Source: Petrocella atlantisensis
GTDB taxonomy: Bacteria; Bacillota; Clostridia; Lachnospirales; Vallitaleaceae
DNA length: 64,000 nt
Direction: 5' to 3'
Assembly (NCBI RefSeq): GCF_900538275.1
Contig: NZ_LR130778.1
Span: 310,001-374,000 of the forward strand
The notes under the pieces are model-generated. The model saw nothing but the letters and a program-made list of their open reading frames with translations. It was not told the origin of the DNA and made no database searches. Numbering within the stretch: position 1 is the first letter of the stretch; every line of letters begins with the position of its first letter. This document shows, piece by piece, positions 43,228 to 51,397 of this stretch. The position numbers and the translations under genes were made by a program.

Positions 43228-44337
43228 TTATATTAAACCCATAGTTTCCATTATTGATTTATTTACTAATTTGACGTCATACTTTTCTCTGGCAAGTTTT
43301 AAACTATGCTCAGCCATTATCTTGTTTTTACCTTGATCCTCTATAAGGTTTTTCATTCTTTCAACTAACCTATTTATATCTTTAACAGGCACGAGATACC
43401 CATTGTATCCATCTATCACTGTTTCTCTACAGCCTGGAGCATCACTTGTTATAATTGAACGTCCTATCGCCATAGCTTCAAGGACTGTTTTAGGTGTACC
43501 CTCATGATAAGAGGGCAAAACATAAGTGCTACATTGTATTAAATATGGCCTAACATCACTCTGCTCTCCAACGTATTCTATGATATGACTATCTATATAT
43601 GGTTTTAACGCTTCAGGCTGTAGTGCTGAAGGATTGCTATCATATGGACCCACAAGTAAGCACTTTATTTCAGGATATTCAGCTTTGATTCGTTTGCATG
43701 CTTCCAAATATTCCATTACACCTTTGTCTTTAATCAGTCTACCGATAAATAGAAAGGCTGCTTTTTCTGGTAAAGATTCAGGTTTAAACTTTTCAAGATT
43801 CACTCCCGATCCATTTATAATGACAATCTTATCTTCTTGAATGAGTCCATTACTAATAAATTCATTTTTGTCATCATTATTTTGAAAAAAAACCTTCTTA
43901 CTTGCATTACAAGCTACACGATACTCGGTTTTCATTATTATCTTGATTATTATATTCTTAAGTCCTTCACCTCTAAATATCGAACCTAACCCAGCAATTA
44001 ATGGATAGACCTCAGTAATTCCATTAGCTTTTGCTGCCAGACATCCATAAACAACTGTTTTAGCTTGATATGCAAAGATTTTATCCGGCTTTTCTTCTTT
44101 CATGAACTTCTTAAGCTCTCGATATGTCTTTAAATCGCTAAATGGATTTATACCATTTCTTTCTACAAATAGTTGCTTATATCGAATCTCATTTTCCTCA
44201 AATTTAGTCTTCCAGTTTGTCTCAGGTTCTGGTCCTAATGCAATAACTGAATGTCCGTGTTTTATAAAATCTTTCATCATATCCATACGAAACCAAAAAA
44301 GTGATGATGTATGGCTTGAGAGAACAACTATCTTCAT
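43228..44337 (-). CDS. GT4-family glycosyltransferase (PglA-like)
   Basis: A 369-residue GT4 enzyme. The start KIVVLSSHTSSLFWFRMDMM and EEKPDKIFAYQAKTVVYGCL resemble PglA/capsular enzymes that add the second sugar to a lipid-linked primer. Donor-site motifs are AFLFIGRLIKDKGVMEYLEA, STYVLPSYHEGTPKTVLEAM (E-x(7)-E) and GCRETVIDGYNGYLVPV. It overlaps the initiating sugar transferase by four bases, which supports the idea that it acts right after initiation. Confidence 0.88.
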   Translation of the reverse strand: MKIVVLSSHTSSLFWFRMDMMKDFIKHGHSVIALGPEPETNWKTKFEENEIRYKQLFVERNGINPFSDLKTYRELKKFMKEEKPDKIFAYQAKTVVYGCLAAKANGITEVYPLIAGLGSIFRGEGLKNIIIKIIMKTEYRVACNASKKVFFQNNDDKNEFISNGLIQEDKIVIINGSGVNLEKFKPESLPEKAAFLFIGRLIKDKGVMEYLEACKRIKAEYPEIKCLLVGPYDSNPSALQPEALKPYIDSHIIEYVGEQSDVRPYLIQCSTYVLPSYHEGTPKTVLEAMAIGRSIITSDAPGCRETVIDGYNGYLVPVKDINRLVERMKNLIEDQGKNKIMAEHSLKLAREKYDVKLVNKSIMETMGLI

Positions 44338-44963
44338 TTCGTCACCGTCTCCTCTGCCTTATTATTCTCTGTCTTAACCCCAGTCCCACCTTCAACAATA
44401 CCCTTACTTCTCAAAACACTAAAGATAGTTCCAAAGAAGCATCTTTGATCCATTAACATCCCAATCTTCTTAGTATATTCCCCATCCAGTCTTGCCTTCA
44501 CTTCAATCTCAAGTTCATCCCTACCATTAATCTGTGCCCAGCCTGTAAGGCCAACCGGTACGTCATTGGCACCGTACTTGTCTCTTTCTTCAATCAGATC
44601 ATATTGATTCCAAAGCGCTGGCCTTGGACCGATGATACTCATCTCACCTTTAAAGATGTTGATGATCTGAGGCAGCTCGTCTAGAGACGTTTTTCGTAGG
44701 AACTTACCTACCTTAGTAATCCACTGATCAGGATTCTCTAGAAGGTGTGTCGGGGTATCTTTGGGCGTATCAATGCGCATGGTGCGGAACTTTAATATAT
44801 TAAAATGACTCTTATGGATTCCGACTCTCTTCTGTTTAAAGAGAACCGGTCCCTTAGAGTCAAGCTTAATAGCTATAATAAGTAATAGAAAGACAGGAGA
44901 TAAGAAGATAAGTCCTAAGAATGAAAGTATGATATCTATTAGTCGTTTAATAATCATGTACAT
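44334..44963 (-). CDS. PglC-like monotopic phosphoglycosyltransferase
   Basis: A 209-residue initiating enzyme with one N-terminal hydrophobic hairpin (IIKRLIDIILSFLGLIFLSP) and the catalytic sugar-transferase core: KQKRVGIHKSHFNILKFRTM, RKTSLDELPQIINIFKGEMS and IIGPRPALWNQYDLI. The short single-domain form suits PglC-type enzymes that use UDP-bacillosamine-like or N-acetylhexosamine donors. The adjacent CapD/PglF-like dehydratase may make its donor. It initiates the second exopolysaccharide, separately from the WbaP-type enzyme at 2.6-4.1 kb. Confidence 0.9.
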   Translation of the reverse strand: MYMIIKRLIDIILSFLGLIFLSPVFLLLIIAIKLDSKGPVLFKQKRVGIHKSHFNILKFRTMRIDTPKDTPTHLLENPDQWITKVGKFLRKTSLDELPQIINIFKGEMSIIGPRPALWNQYDLIEERDKYGANDVPVGLTGWAQINGRDELEIEVKARLDGEYTKKIGMLMDQRCFFGTIFSVLRSKGIVEGGTGVKTENNKAEETVTK

Positions 44964-45052
44964 ATCCTCTACCTCCTTCTAACAACTTCTTGTCGTCATC
45001 TATTATCCCATCCCATAAATTAAGTGTGAGTCATAGGGCTCACACCTAGTTA

Positions 45053-46954
45053 TTATGCTTTGGCTAACTTGTACCTGTCTGCTTTTTCTCGCTTATGTCT
45101 GTTCTCGCTATTGACTTCTATGTTGTTGCGATAAGTAGGTACGATGCCTTGGACCATCTCTATGAGGGTCTCGGTTTCCGGTGACTTAAGTATCACTAGG
45201 AGTTCGTTTAAGGCACTCTTAAGCTCAGAGTAGTTGATCTCTATGGGCTGACCGATATAAATCTTCTCGTACTTGGTATCTTGTAGGCCTTCTTCATCCA
45301 TGAGCAGTTCTTCGTAGAGCTTCTCACCAGGCCTTAAGCCTGTGACCTTGATCTTGATATCTTCGTTCAACTTCAGTCCCGAGAGTCTTATGAGGTCAAC
45401 AGCCAGATCATAGATCTTAACCGGTTCTCCCATATCTAGGACGAAGATCTCACCACCTCTTGCGATGGCGCCGGACTGGATGACCAGTTGGGCTGCTTCG
45501 GTAATGGTCATGAAGTATCGAACGATCTCTTTATGGGTGACGGTCACCGGTCCACCTTGTTCGATCTGTTTCCTAAATAGGGGGATCACGGAACCGTTAC
45601 TACCTAGTACATTGCCAAATCGTACGGCGGTGAACTTGGTCTTGCTCTCTTTGGCTAGACCTTGTACAATCATCTCACAGATACGCTTACTGGCACCCAT
45701 GATGTTGGTTGGGTTCACTGCTTTGTCTGTGGATACCATGACGAAGCGTTCTACTCCGAATTCATGAGCGGCTTCTGCTATATTCTTAGTACCGAAGACA
45801 TTGTTCTTGATGGCTTCTTTGGGTGCACGCTCCATTAAAGGGACGTGCTTGTGGGCTGCCGCGTGGAAGATGACATGGGGTGCATGTTCTTCTACGATGG
45901 CGAAGATGTTGTCACGGTCTCTCACCGAGGCGATGATTACATCTAGGTTCAGATTATTACCGTATTCTCTATGAAGTTCATTCTGGATGTCATAGGCATT
46001 GTTCTCATAGACATCTAGGATTATAAGCTTGGAGGGTAGGAATCTGGCAATCTGGCGGCACAGTTCTGAGCCGATGGAACCGCCACCACCTGTGACCATG
46101 ATGACTTTGTCTTCTATATAACTGGCCACTTCGGTTACGTTCAGGTTGATCATGTCCCGTCCCAGTAAGTCTTCGATCTCAACGTCTCGGATTTTGCTTA
46201 GAGATACTTGACCGTCAATGACTTCTCTGATACCCGGCATGATTCTGACTTTGGCATCGCTTCTTTTGCTTTCTTCAATGATTTGCTTCATGACGGATCC
46301 GGTCGCAGTCGGTACGGCTATGATGATCTCATCAATCTTAAACCGATGGGCCACACTATAGATATCATAATAATTCCCCAGTACCCTCACACCGGCTATG
46401 GTCTTGTAGAGCTTGTGTTCATCGTCATCAATAAAACCGGTGACTTGACCGTAGGTGCCTGCGTGGTTCTTGATCTCTGTGGCGATTAGAGAGCCTGTTG
46501 CGCCACTTCCTATGATGAGTATATTGTTAGAATGTTCCTGCTTTGTGACCGGGTAATGGTTCTTGATACGTCTGATAAAACGATAGCTAAAACGAATGCA
46601 ACCGACGATGGAGATCTCTAAGATGGCTCCGATGATGTAGACACCAAAGTATAATCTAACGCCCATGGAGATGAGGTACATAGTACCAAGTAGGTTGGCG
46701 ATGATTCCTGCGAATACGACCTTCATTAATTCTTCTACGGATGCGTAAGCCCATAGGCTGTTGTACAATCCAAAAAACCGATAGATAAGAAGCTTGCCTA
46801 TGGTCAGGATCAAGGCTGCACCTAGATATGTTGAGATGGTTGTCTTCGGAATGTTGCCTTCATTATGTAATAACAATGCCAATAGAAATGCACCGTTTAC
46901 AGCTATGATGTCTGTTACCAGTAAAAGTACTTGTCTGCTAACTCTTGTTACCAT
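45053..46954 (-). CDS. Membrane CapD/PglF-like nucleotide-sugar 4,6-dehydratase (most divergent copy)
   Basis: A 633-residue protein. Four hydrophobic segments occupy about residues 10-120, followed by a CoA-binding-like Rossmann part (ILIIGSGATGSLIATEI) and a C-terminal SDR dehydratase domain (VIMVTGGGGSIGSELCRQIA). The catalytic stretch VSTDKAVNPTNIMGASKRIC has Met in place of Tyr, as in PglF. It likely converts UDP-GlcNAc to the 4-keto-6-deoxy sugar that feeds bacillosamine- or QuiNAc-type primers. It is the first gene after the promoter at 47364-47392. Two closely similar copies lie at 53.5-55.4 and 60.4-62.3 kb; this one differs from them at many positions. Confidence 0.88.
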   Translation of the reverse strand: MVTRVSRQVLLLVTDIIAVNGAFLLALLLHNEGNIPKTTISTYLGAALILTIGKLLIYRFFGLYNSLWAYASVEELMKVVFAGIIANLLGTMYLISMGVRLYFGVYIIGAILEISIVGCIRFSYRFIRRIKNHYPVTKQEHSNNILIIGSGATGSLIATEIKNHAGTYGQVTGFIDDDEHKLYKTIAGVRVLGNYYDIYSVAHRFKIDEIIIAVPTATGSVMKQIIEESKRSDAKVRIMPGIREVIDGQVSLSKIRDVEIEDLLGRDMINLNVTEVASYIEDKVIMVTGGGGSIGSELCRQIARFLPSKLIILDVYENNAYDIQNELHREYGNNLNLDVIIASVRDRDNIFAIVEEHAPHVIFHAAAHKHVPLMERAPKEAIKNNVFGTKNIAEAAHEFGVERFVMVSTDKAVNPTNIMGASKRICEMIVQGLAKESKTKFTAVRFGNVLGSNGSVIPLFRKQIEQGGPVTVTHKEIVRYFMTITEAAQLVIQSGAIARGGEIFVLDMGEPVKIYDLAVDLIRLSGLKLNEDIKIKVTGLRPGEKLYEELLMDEEGLQDTKYEKIYIGQPIEINYSELKSALNELLVILKSPETETLIEMVQGIVPTYRNNIEVNSENRHKREKADRYKLAKA

Positions 46955-47363
46955 ATTACCCCTTCTTCCTTATCTTATCATTCTTTTAACTTATAACGCG
47001 TTGGTCTGCTAAAATACATCTACAGAATAACGCCTATTCATCATGCATAATAACAGAAAGCATTATCATCATGCATCTACATCGCTAAGTCATTCGTGTT
47101 CATTCAATTAAATAAGGGTAGGGGTATGTCTTTGATATGATCCAAGTATTAAGTTACACTTTACTCTCCCTATTATCTAACCTGAGCTATCTTTTTGTAT
47201 GCTCTATAATTATTTCCCCTTGATGCCGGTTGATTTATAAAAGTATAAATCTATTTGTCTATAGCACTGATGGCTACTTGATATGTATGGTTTAAGGCCA
47301 AAATAATGATTTTGACCTTTACTATAGATATGAACGAATTATGAATAATTTGCGTCTTTTATA
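46955..47363 (-). other. Long untranslated leader before the first CapD-like gene
   Basis: About 400 bases between the promoter and the dehydratase ATG with no credible gene. The minus strand carries two direct copies of ATGCATGATGA, about 30-40 bases apart (near 47037-47080). It does not contain the c-di-GMP riboswitch seen before the other two CapD-like genes. In Bacillus an antitermination element (EAR) sits before the equivalent gene epsC; the place is similar but I cannot recognise that structure here. Confidence 0.45.
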
Positions 47364-47392
47364 AGTATATAATCTATCAAGTTTTCTGTCAA
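47364..47392 (-). promoter_or_regulatory. Consensus promoter of the main exopolysaccharide operon
   Basis: On the minus strand TTGACA (47392-47387) and TATACT (47369-47364) are 17 bases apart. Transcription would start near 47357 and run through the leader into the CapD-like gene and the whole 31.4-47 kb operon. Confidence 0.75.
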
Positions 47393-47496
47393 GACAGTCA
47401 AATTGTTTTCTCATAACCTTTAGGACCATATAACCATCATCCATAACAAAATCTACATCCTAGGTATTATAGAACTCATTATTTTGTTTATTTTCC

Positions 47497-48945
47497 TTAT
47501 TGTTTATTGTAATAAGCTTCCAGTTCTGCTTGATATGCCGTGGAGACTGTTGCTTTTACTTCATTATAACGATCTCTTAGTTGTTGAACTATAGCAACAT
47601 CATACTGCTTGGCTTCTAAGTCGTTCTGCATATCATATAAGGACTTATAGACTTCATTGTCCGACTGAGATTCCAGCTTACCGATTAAGCCCTGAATACT
47701 GCTTACTGTCTCATCCCTTGTAGGGATATCTTGAATCTGCACAGCCTCTTTTAATCTGATAAAATACTGATCGACTTGCGTTCTATAGTAAGCTTCCAGA
47801 TTCGTCAAATGCTGTTCATACGCACTTACAATCTTATTGTATCCCTGTTGTTCAGGGTTAATCTCGTTTTCAATGTTCATGGTGGGGATCTTTAGGTCTT
47901 CACTGTATTGTGCCTGTTCTAATTCATTATTTTCTTGTTGAGTCAGTAGATTCTCTTCTGTGCTTTCTAATGACTCAGGTAGGACTGGGCCATGGTTTTT
48001 CTCTATCTGTGTGGTGCTGGCGGGTTCTGTCTGTTGCTCTAGGCTTTTTAGTGTGAAAGCTTCCGGTGATTCATCTTTGGCATTTAGTGCATTGGTAACG
48101 ATGAGGCTGAATCCAATAAGGGCTAGAGCAATCAGAGATGTCATCCCTACGAGAGATTTGTGCTTTGGCTGCAAGGTCTTCTTCCTGCTTGGTGGTTGTG
48201 GTACAACACCACCAAGCAGCATAGTCTGTGGGTTCTCACAAAAGAGTCGATTGGCTTCCTTCGCCCCATGTTTCTTAGTCACGTAGGTATAGGCTTTGGC
48301 CATATCCGGTCTTCTGGTACTGATGTTATGTCCATCACTGGCTATGATGTCAATGAGACCCTGTTCCAGCATCTGTGTTGCCCTTGTTTTTTCAGGTGAT
48401 GATTGTGGGTTTATGATATTACCTGCGTTACATTGAATCAAGATGCCTTGGTCTCGTAGCTTTATGAGTTCTTCCATATGATTTGCATAACATTTGTAGA
48501 CTTCTGCATGGGCTAGGATCGGTCGATAGCCCAGTAGGACCAGTTCATGCATACCATGATCCAACTCTATATGGGTAATGTCTCTGGAAAATTCTACTAA
48601 GATATACTGGGTCGTGTTCATGGTTCTGATCTTGACGTGTTCCAGATGATCCAGGTCTTTCCTTGTTAGATAGAGTTCTGCACCTAGATAGATCTCCATA
48701 TCCGGATAGGCTTCATGAATATGGGCACGAAGTGTCTCAAATGCTTGTTCCATATCCTTCTTATTGTCCATTTCCTTGTTTCTTCTGCCTCTAAACTGAA
48801 CGGGATGGTTCAGATGGGGGGTTGCTACTATGCCTCTTACCCCTTGGTCGTAGCTGATTTTCACCATCTCTAGAGCGCATTCCGTGGTGTCCGGTCCGTC
48901 ATCGACGTCGGGAAGGAGATGGTAATGTATATCAACCATTTTCAT
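47497..48945 (-). CDS. CpsB-type PHP phosphatase fused to a membrane anchor and outer domain
   Basis: The first 255 residues are a manganese-dependent PHP-domain tyrosine phosphatase of the CpsB/YwqE family (DIHYHLLPDVDDGP, GIVATPHLNHP, AHAEVYKCY, ASDGHN), which reverses CpsD autophosphorylation. Family members usually end there, at about 250 residues. Here a basic stretch and one membrane helix (VGMTSLIALALIGFSLIVTN, about residues 265-285) lead to about 195 further residues. That tail is polar, Gln/Glu-rich and helical, predicted outside the cell. The start is set at the ATG at 48945 (GGAGG nine bases upstream); another ATG at 48951 is possible. It overlaps the kinase gene. No copy of it is in the second unit. 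Confidence 0.88.
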   Translation of the reverse strand: MKMVDIHYHLLPDVDDGPDTTECALEMVKISYDQGVRGIVATPHLNHPVQFRGRRNKEMDNKKDMEQAFETLRAHIHEAYPDMEIYLGAELYLTRKDLDHLEHVKIRTMNTTQYILVEFSRDITHIELDHGMHELVLLGYRPILAHAEVYKCYANHMEELIKLRDQGILIQCNAGNIINPQSSPEKTRATQMLEQGLIDIIASDGHNISTRRPDMAKAYTYVTKKHGAKEANRLFCENPQTMLLGGVVPQPPSRKKTLQPKHKSLVGMTSLIALALIGFSLIVTNALNAKDESPEAFTLKSLEQQTEPASTTQIEKNHGPVLPESLESTEENLLTQQENNELEQAQYSEDLKIPTMNIENEINPEQQGYNKIVSAYEQHLTNLEAYYRTQVDQYFIRLKEAVQIQDIPTRDETVSSIQGLIGKLESQSDNEVYKSLYDMQNDLEAKQYDVAIVQQLRDRYNEVKATVSTAYQAELEAYYNKQ

Positions 48946-49636
48946 TTTCATCTTCCTCCTCTATCTCTTTTGATTGGTAATAATAATAGGTCTGGTAGTG
49001 TTTGGCACTCTCTACCTTCAGCTTGTTGATGACAACACCTAAGATGTTGGCGCCGACCACTGTCATGGACTTAACTGCCCGCTTGGTTAGATCAATGTCC
49101 ACTGCACCTGATGCTACCACTAAGATGACCCCGTCAATATACCCGGACAAGATGGTTGCATCTGTTACCGGTGTCACAGGGGGTGTGTCTAAGAATATAT
49201 AGTCATACTCTTCTTTTAAGGCTGTGATCAGATTCTTCATGGCTTTGGAGTGTAGCAGTTCTGAAGGGTTGGTCGGAATCTTACCTGCTGTTAGTACATC
49301 TAGGTTAAGGTCTTCTACCCGTTGAATATAGTCAGTATAGTTATGTTCTTTTCTTAGCATGTCTGCTAGACCTTTTTTGTTAGAGATCCCAAAGAGTTTG
49401 TGTACCGTTGGTTTTCTCATGTCACAGTCTATCACCAGTACCCGCTCACCGTTTTGTGTCATGGTTGCGGCGATGTTGGCCAGTGTGGTTGTTTTGCCTT
49501 CTCCGGGTGTGGTGCTGGTGACCAATATGGTGCGTATGTTCTTGTCTATATTGGCAAATTCTATATTGGTTCTAATGGCTCTGTAGGCCTCTGATATGGA
49601 TGATTTTGGGTGATTATGAACGATTATATCTTTCAT
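48932..49636 (-). CDS. CpsD-type bacterial tyrosine kinase, copy 1
   Basis: A 234-residue BY-kinase. Walker A is STTPGEGKTTT (residues 41-51), Walker A' is VLVIDCDMRKP and Walker B is YIFLDTPPV. The C-terminal tail carries a Tyr cluster (YQTYYYY, residues 214-220) that is the usual autophosphorylation site, then an acidic end. It acts with the CpsC/Wzz activator, encoded just upstream with a four-base overlap, and is opposed by the CpsB phosphatase that follows. Together they control polymer length and export. It differs from copy 2 by a handful of residues and a different C-terminal tail. Confidence 0.92.
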   Translation of the reverse strand: MKDIIVHNHPKSSISEAYRAIRTNIEFANIDKNIRTILVTSTTPGEGKTTTLANIAATMTQNGERVLVIDCDMRKPTVHKLFGISNKKGLADMLRKEHNYTDYIQRVEDLNLDVLTAGKIPTNPSELLHSKAMKNLITALKEEYDYIFLDTPPVTPVTDATILSGYIDGVILVVASGAVDIDLTKRAVKSMTVVGANILGVVINKLKVESAKHYQTYYYYQSKEIEEEDENENG

Positions 49637-50352
49637 GATTTTACCTCATGCTTTGTTTCTAAGTTTTTGAAGTCAACAATGGTGCCAAGGACCGGTAAGC
49701 CTAAGTGCTTCTCTATATCCTCTGCTGTCTTAAGGGTACGGTCAAATAAGATGATCAAGAAGATAATTCCGACACCAACCATGCCACCTAAAATACCACC
49801 AATAGCAACATTCATAATGAGCTTGACGTTGATGGGTGTGTATATACCAATGGCCTTGTCAATAATCTCTACATTATCCGCTTTGATGATACGCATGACT
49901 TCTTTGATAAATACATCTGTTATTGTATTAGCAATTAGCGCCGCTTGTTCGGGGTCTTCATGCTTTACGGAGATTTGGAGAATCTCTGTGTTTTTGACCG
50001 GTACAGAGGTGATGCGCTCTAGTAATTGACCATAGGTCAAATCCAGTTCCAAACGGTTGATGACTTGTTCCAGAACAATACGTGACTGAACAATCTCACT
50101 ATAGGTCACAACCAACTTCTGGCTCATGTTAATGCTACCTAGATCAAAGCTAGAAGCGATGTCACTTAAGCCTGAGCTCTTAGATCCGTTAACCATAAGT
50201 GTGGTTTTGGATTCATACATAGGTGTGATGGCAAACCGCGTATAGGAAAAAGCCATGAGTGCTGCTAGAATGACGCAGGCAATGATGATCCATTTTCTTT
50301 TCCATAGGGTCTTGATTAATTCTAATAGGTCGATTTCTTCATATTCTTGCAT
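49633..50352 (-). CDS. CpsC/Wzz-type chain-length determinant and kinase activator, copy 1
   Basis: A 239-residue membrane protein with two membrane helices (WIIIACVILAALMAFSYTRF near residue 20 and VAIGGILGGMVGVGIIFLII near residue 180) flanking an extracytoplasmic Wzz domain. The short cytoplasmic tail after helix 2 is the part that in this family activates the CpsD kinase. RTLKTAEDIEKHLGLPVLG is a classical Wzz C-terminal motif. Compared with copy 2 it differs in only a few residues. It forms an operon with the SLH genes upstream and the kinase downstream. Confidence 0.92.
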   Translation of the reverse strand: MQEYEEIDLLELIKTLWKRKWIIIACVILAALMAFSYTRFAITPMYESKTTLMVNGSKSSGLSDIASSFDLGSINMSQKLVVTYSEIVQSRIVLEQVINRLELDLTYGQLLERITSVPVKNTEILQISVKHEDPEQAALIANTITDVFIKEVMRIIKADNVEIIDKAIGIYTPINVKLIMNVAIGGILGGMVGVGIIFLIILFDRTLKTAEDIEKHLGLPVLGTIVDFKNLETKHEVKS

Positions 50353-50364
50353 GATTTTGTTCCT

Positions 50365-51329
50365 TTACTTTGTATCGAAGAATTGTTTTACTGTATCCAA
50401 ATAGGTGTATGGCACAGAAGCACTGATGGCATTCTTTATGTTGTTTTGTTCCGTTGATGTTAGCTGCTTATAACGGACATTAACATCTTCTGCCGCACCT
50501 TCATAGTCGTAAGTATAATCTGCCAGATAGCTTGTCATGGCGTGCTGAATATCTTCTACAATCTGCAGATGTTCTGTTGTTAATTTCTGAGCGTACTTGG
50601 TGCCACCGCTTAATACTTCATCAAGCCCTATAATCGTCACTTCCATGGCATAGATAACCGCATTGGTAGGTGTCGTGCCGTTGATAACGGTATAGCCACC
50701 TTCCGGTAGTACAGGTACTTCTTGTTCTTCTAATGCTTCCTTCTGATGTAATATGGTAAGTAAAGAAATGACTGTATCTTCACGGGTAATGGGTACATCA
50801 CCTCTAAAGTAACCGTCTTGTAAAACATAATCTTATAAGCCAATAGGCTCTGTATGTCATCTCTCGCCCAAATGGCTAAGGTGTCATGGGTCGGTGTAAA
50901 TGTTTCTGGTGTATAGCCTAAGATACGGTTTAGCACTGTAGCGACTTCTTGTCTGGATATAAGTTGATTGGGTCTAAAAGTTCCGTCCGGATAGCCTTTG
51001 ATATAACCGGCTGCCATGGTGATTCTAAGTTGGTCAGCAAACCATTCCTGTCCGTTAATATCACCAAACTGAACTTGATCTGTTTCTAATGTATAGCCAA
51101 AAGTACGGTTAATAAGGGTTAAGAATTCTGCTCGGGTTATGGCTTTGTCCGGCATGAATGTCCCGTCAGTATAACCATGGATGAGACCTCTATCAGAAAA
51201 TTCTTCAATATAGGGTGTTGAAGCTTTACTTGGTTCTAGATCCGTAAAAGCATATACGGTCTGACTCAGTAATGGTATTAGTAGTAATAAACTTATGACT
51301 TGTCTGGCTAATTTATTGGTTGATTTCAT
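50365..51329 (-). pseudogene. Small SLH-domain protein, copy 1, frameshifted
   Basis: This is the same gene as the intact 321-residue SLH protein at 57249-58214. One A is missing in a run at 50822-50825 (four A here, five in copy 2). The frame therefore ends after the second SLH domain plus a few residues, and the remaining 93-codon stretch with a start is only the C-terminal part. The first part keeps the signal peptide and SLH repeats (GLIHGYTDGTFMPDKAITRA, GYIKGYPDGTFRPNQLISRQ). Outside this base, the two copies look identical where I compared them. It is a true frameshift or a sequencing error. Confidence 0.8.
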
Positions 51330-51397
51330 ATGTACCTCTTTTTTATAAGATATGCAAAGCAGGCAAAAGCCCGCTTTGCATCCTAATTCTGTCTTAT

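Noticed and set aside
47340-47360. GACGCAAA-like string in the leader of the first CapD-like gene
   Set aside because: The rest of the GEMM aptamer (GGCAAACC, GAAA stem and the GCCGGGTTACC end) is absent, so this is not called a riboswitch.
49610-50029. 139-residue plus-strand frame opposite wzz, repeated at 56494
   Set aside because: Antisense shadow kept open by composition; repeated only because wzz is duplicated.
50365-50646. Separate small gene after the SLH gene
   Set aside because: It is the out-of-frame tail of the small SLH protein; no independent ribosome site is seen.
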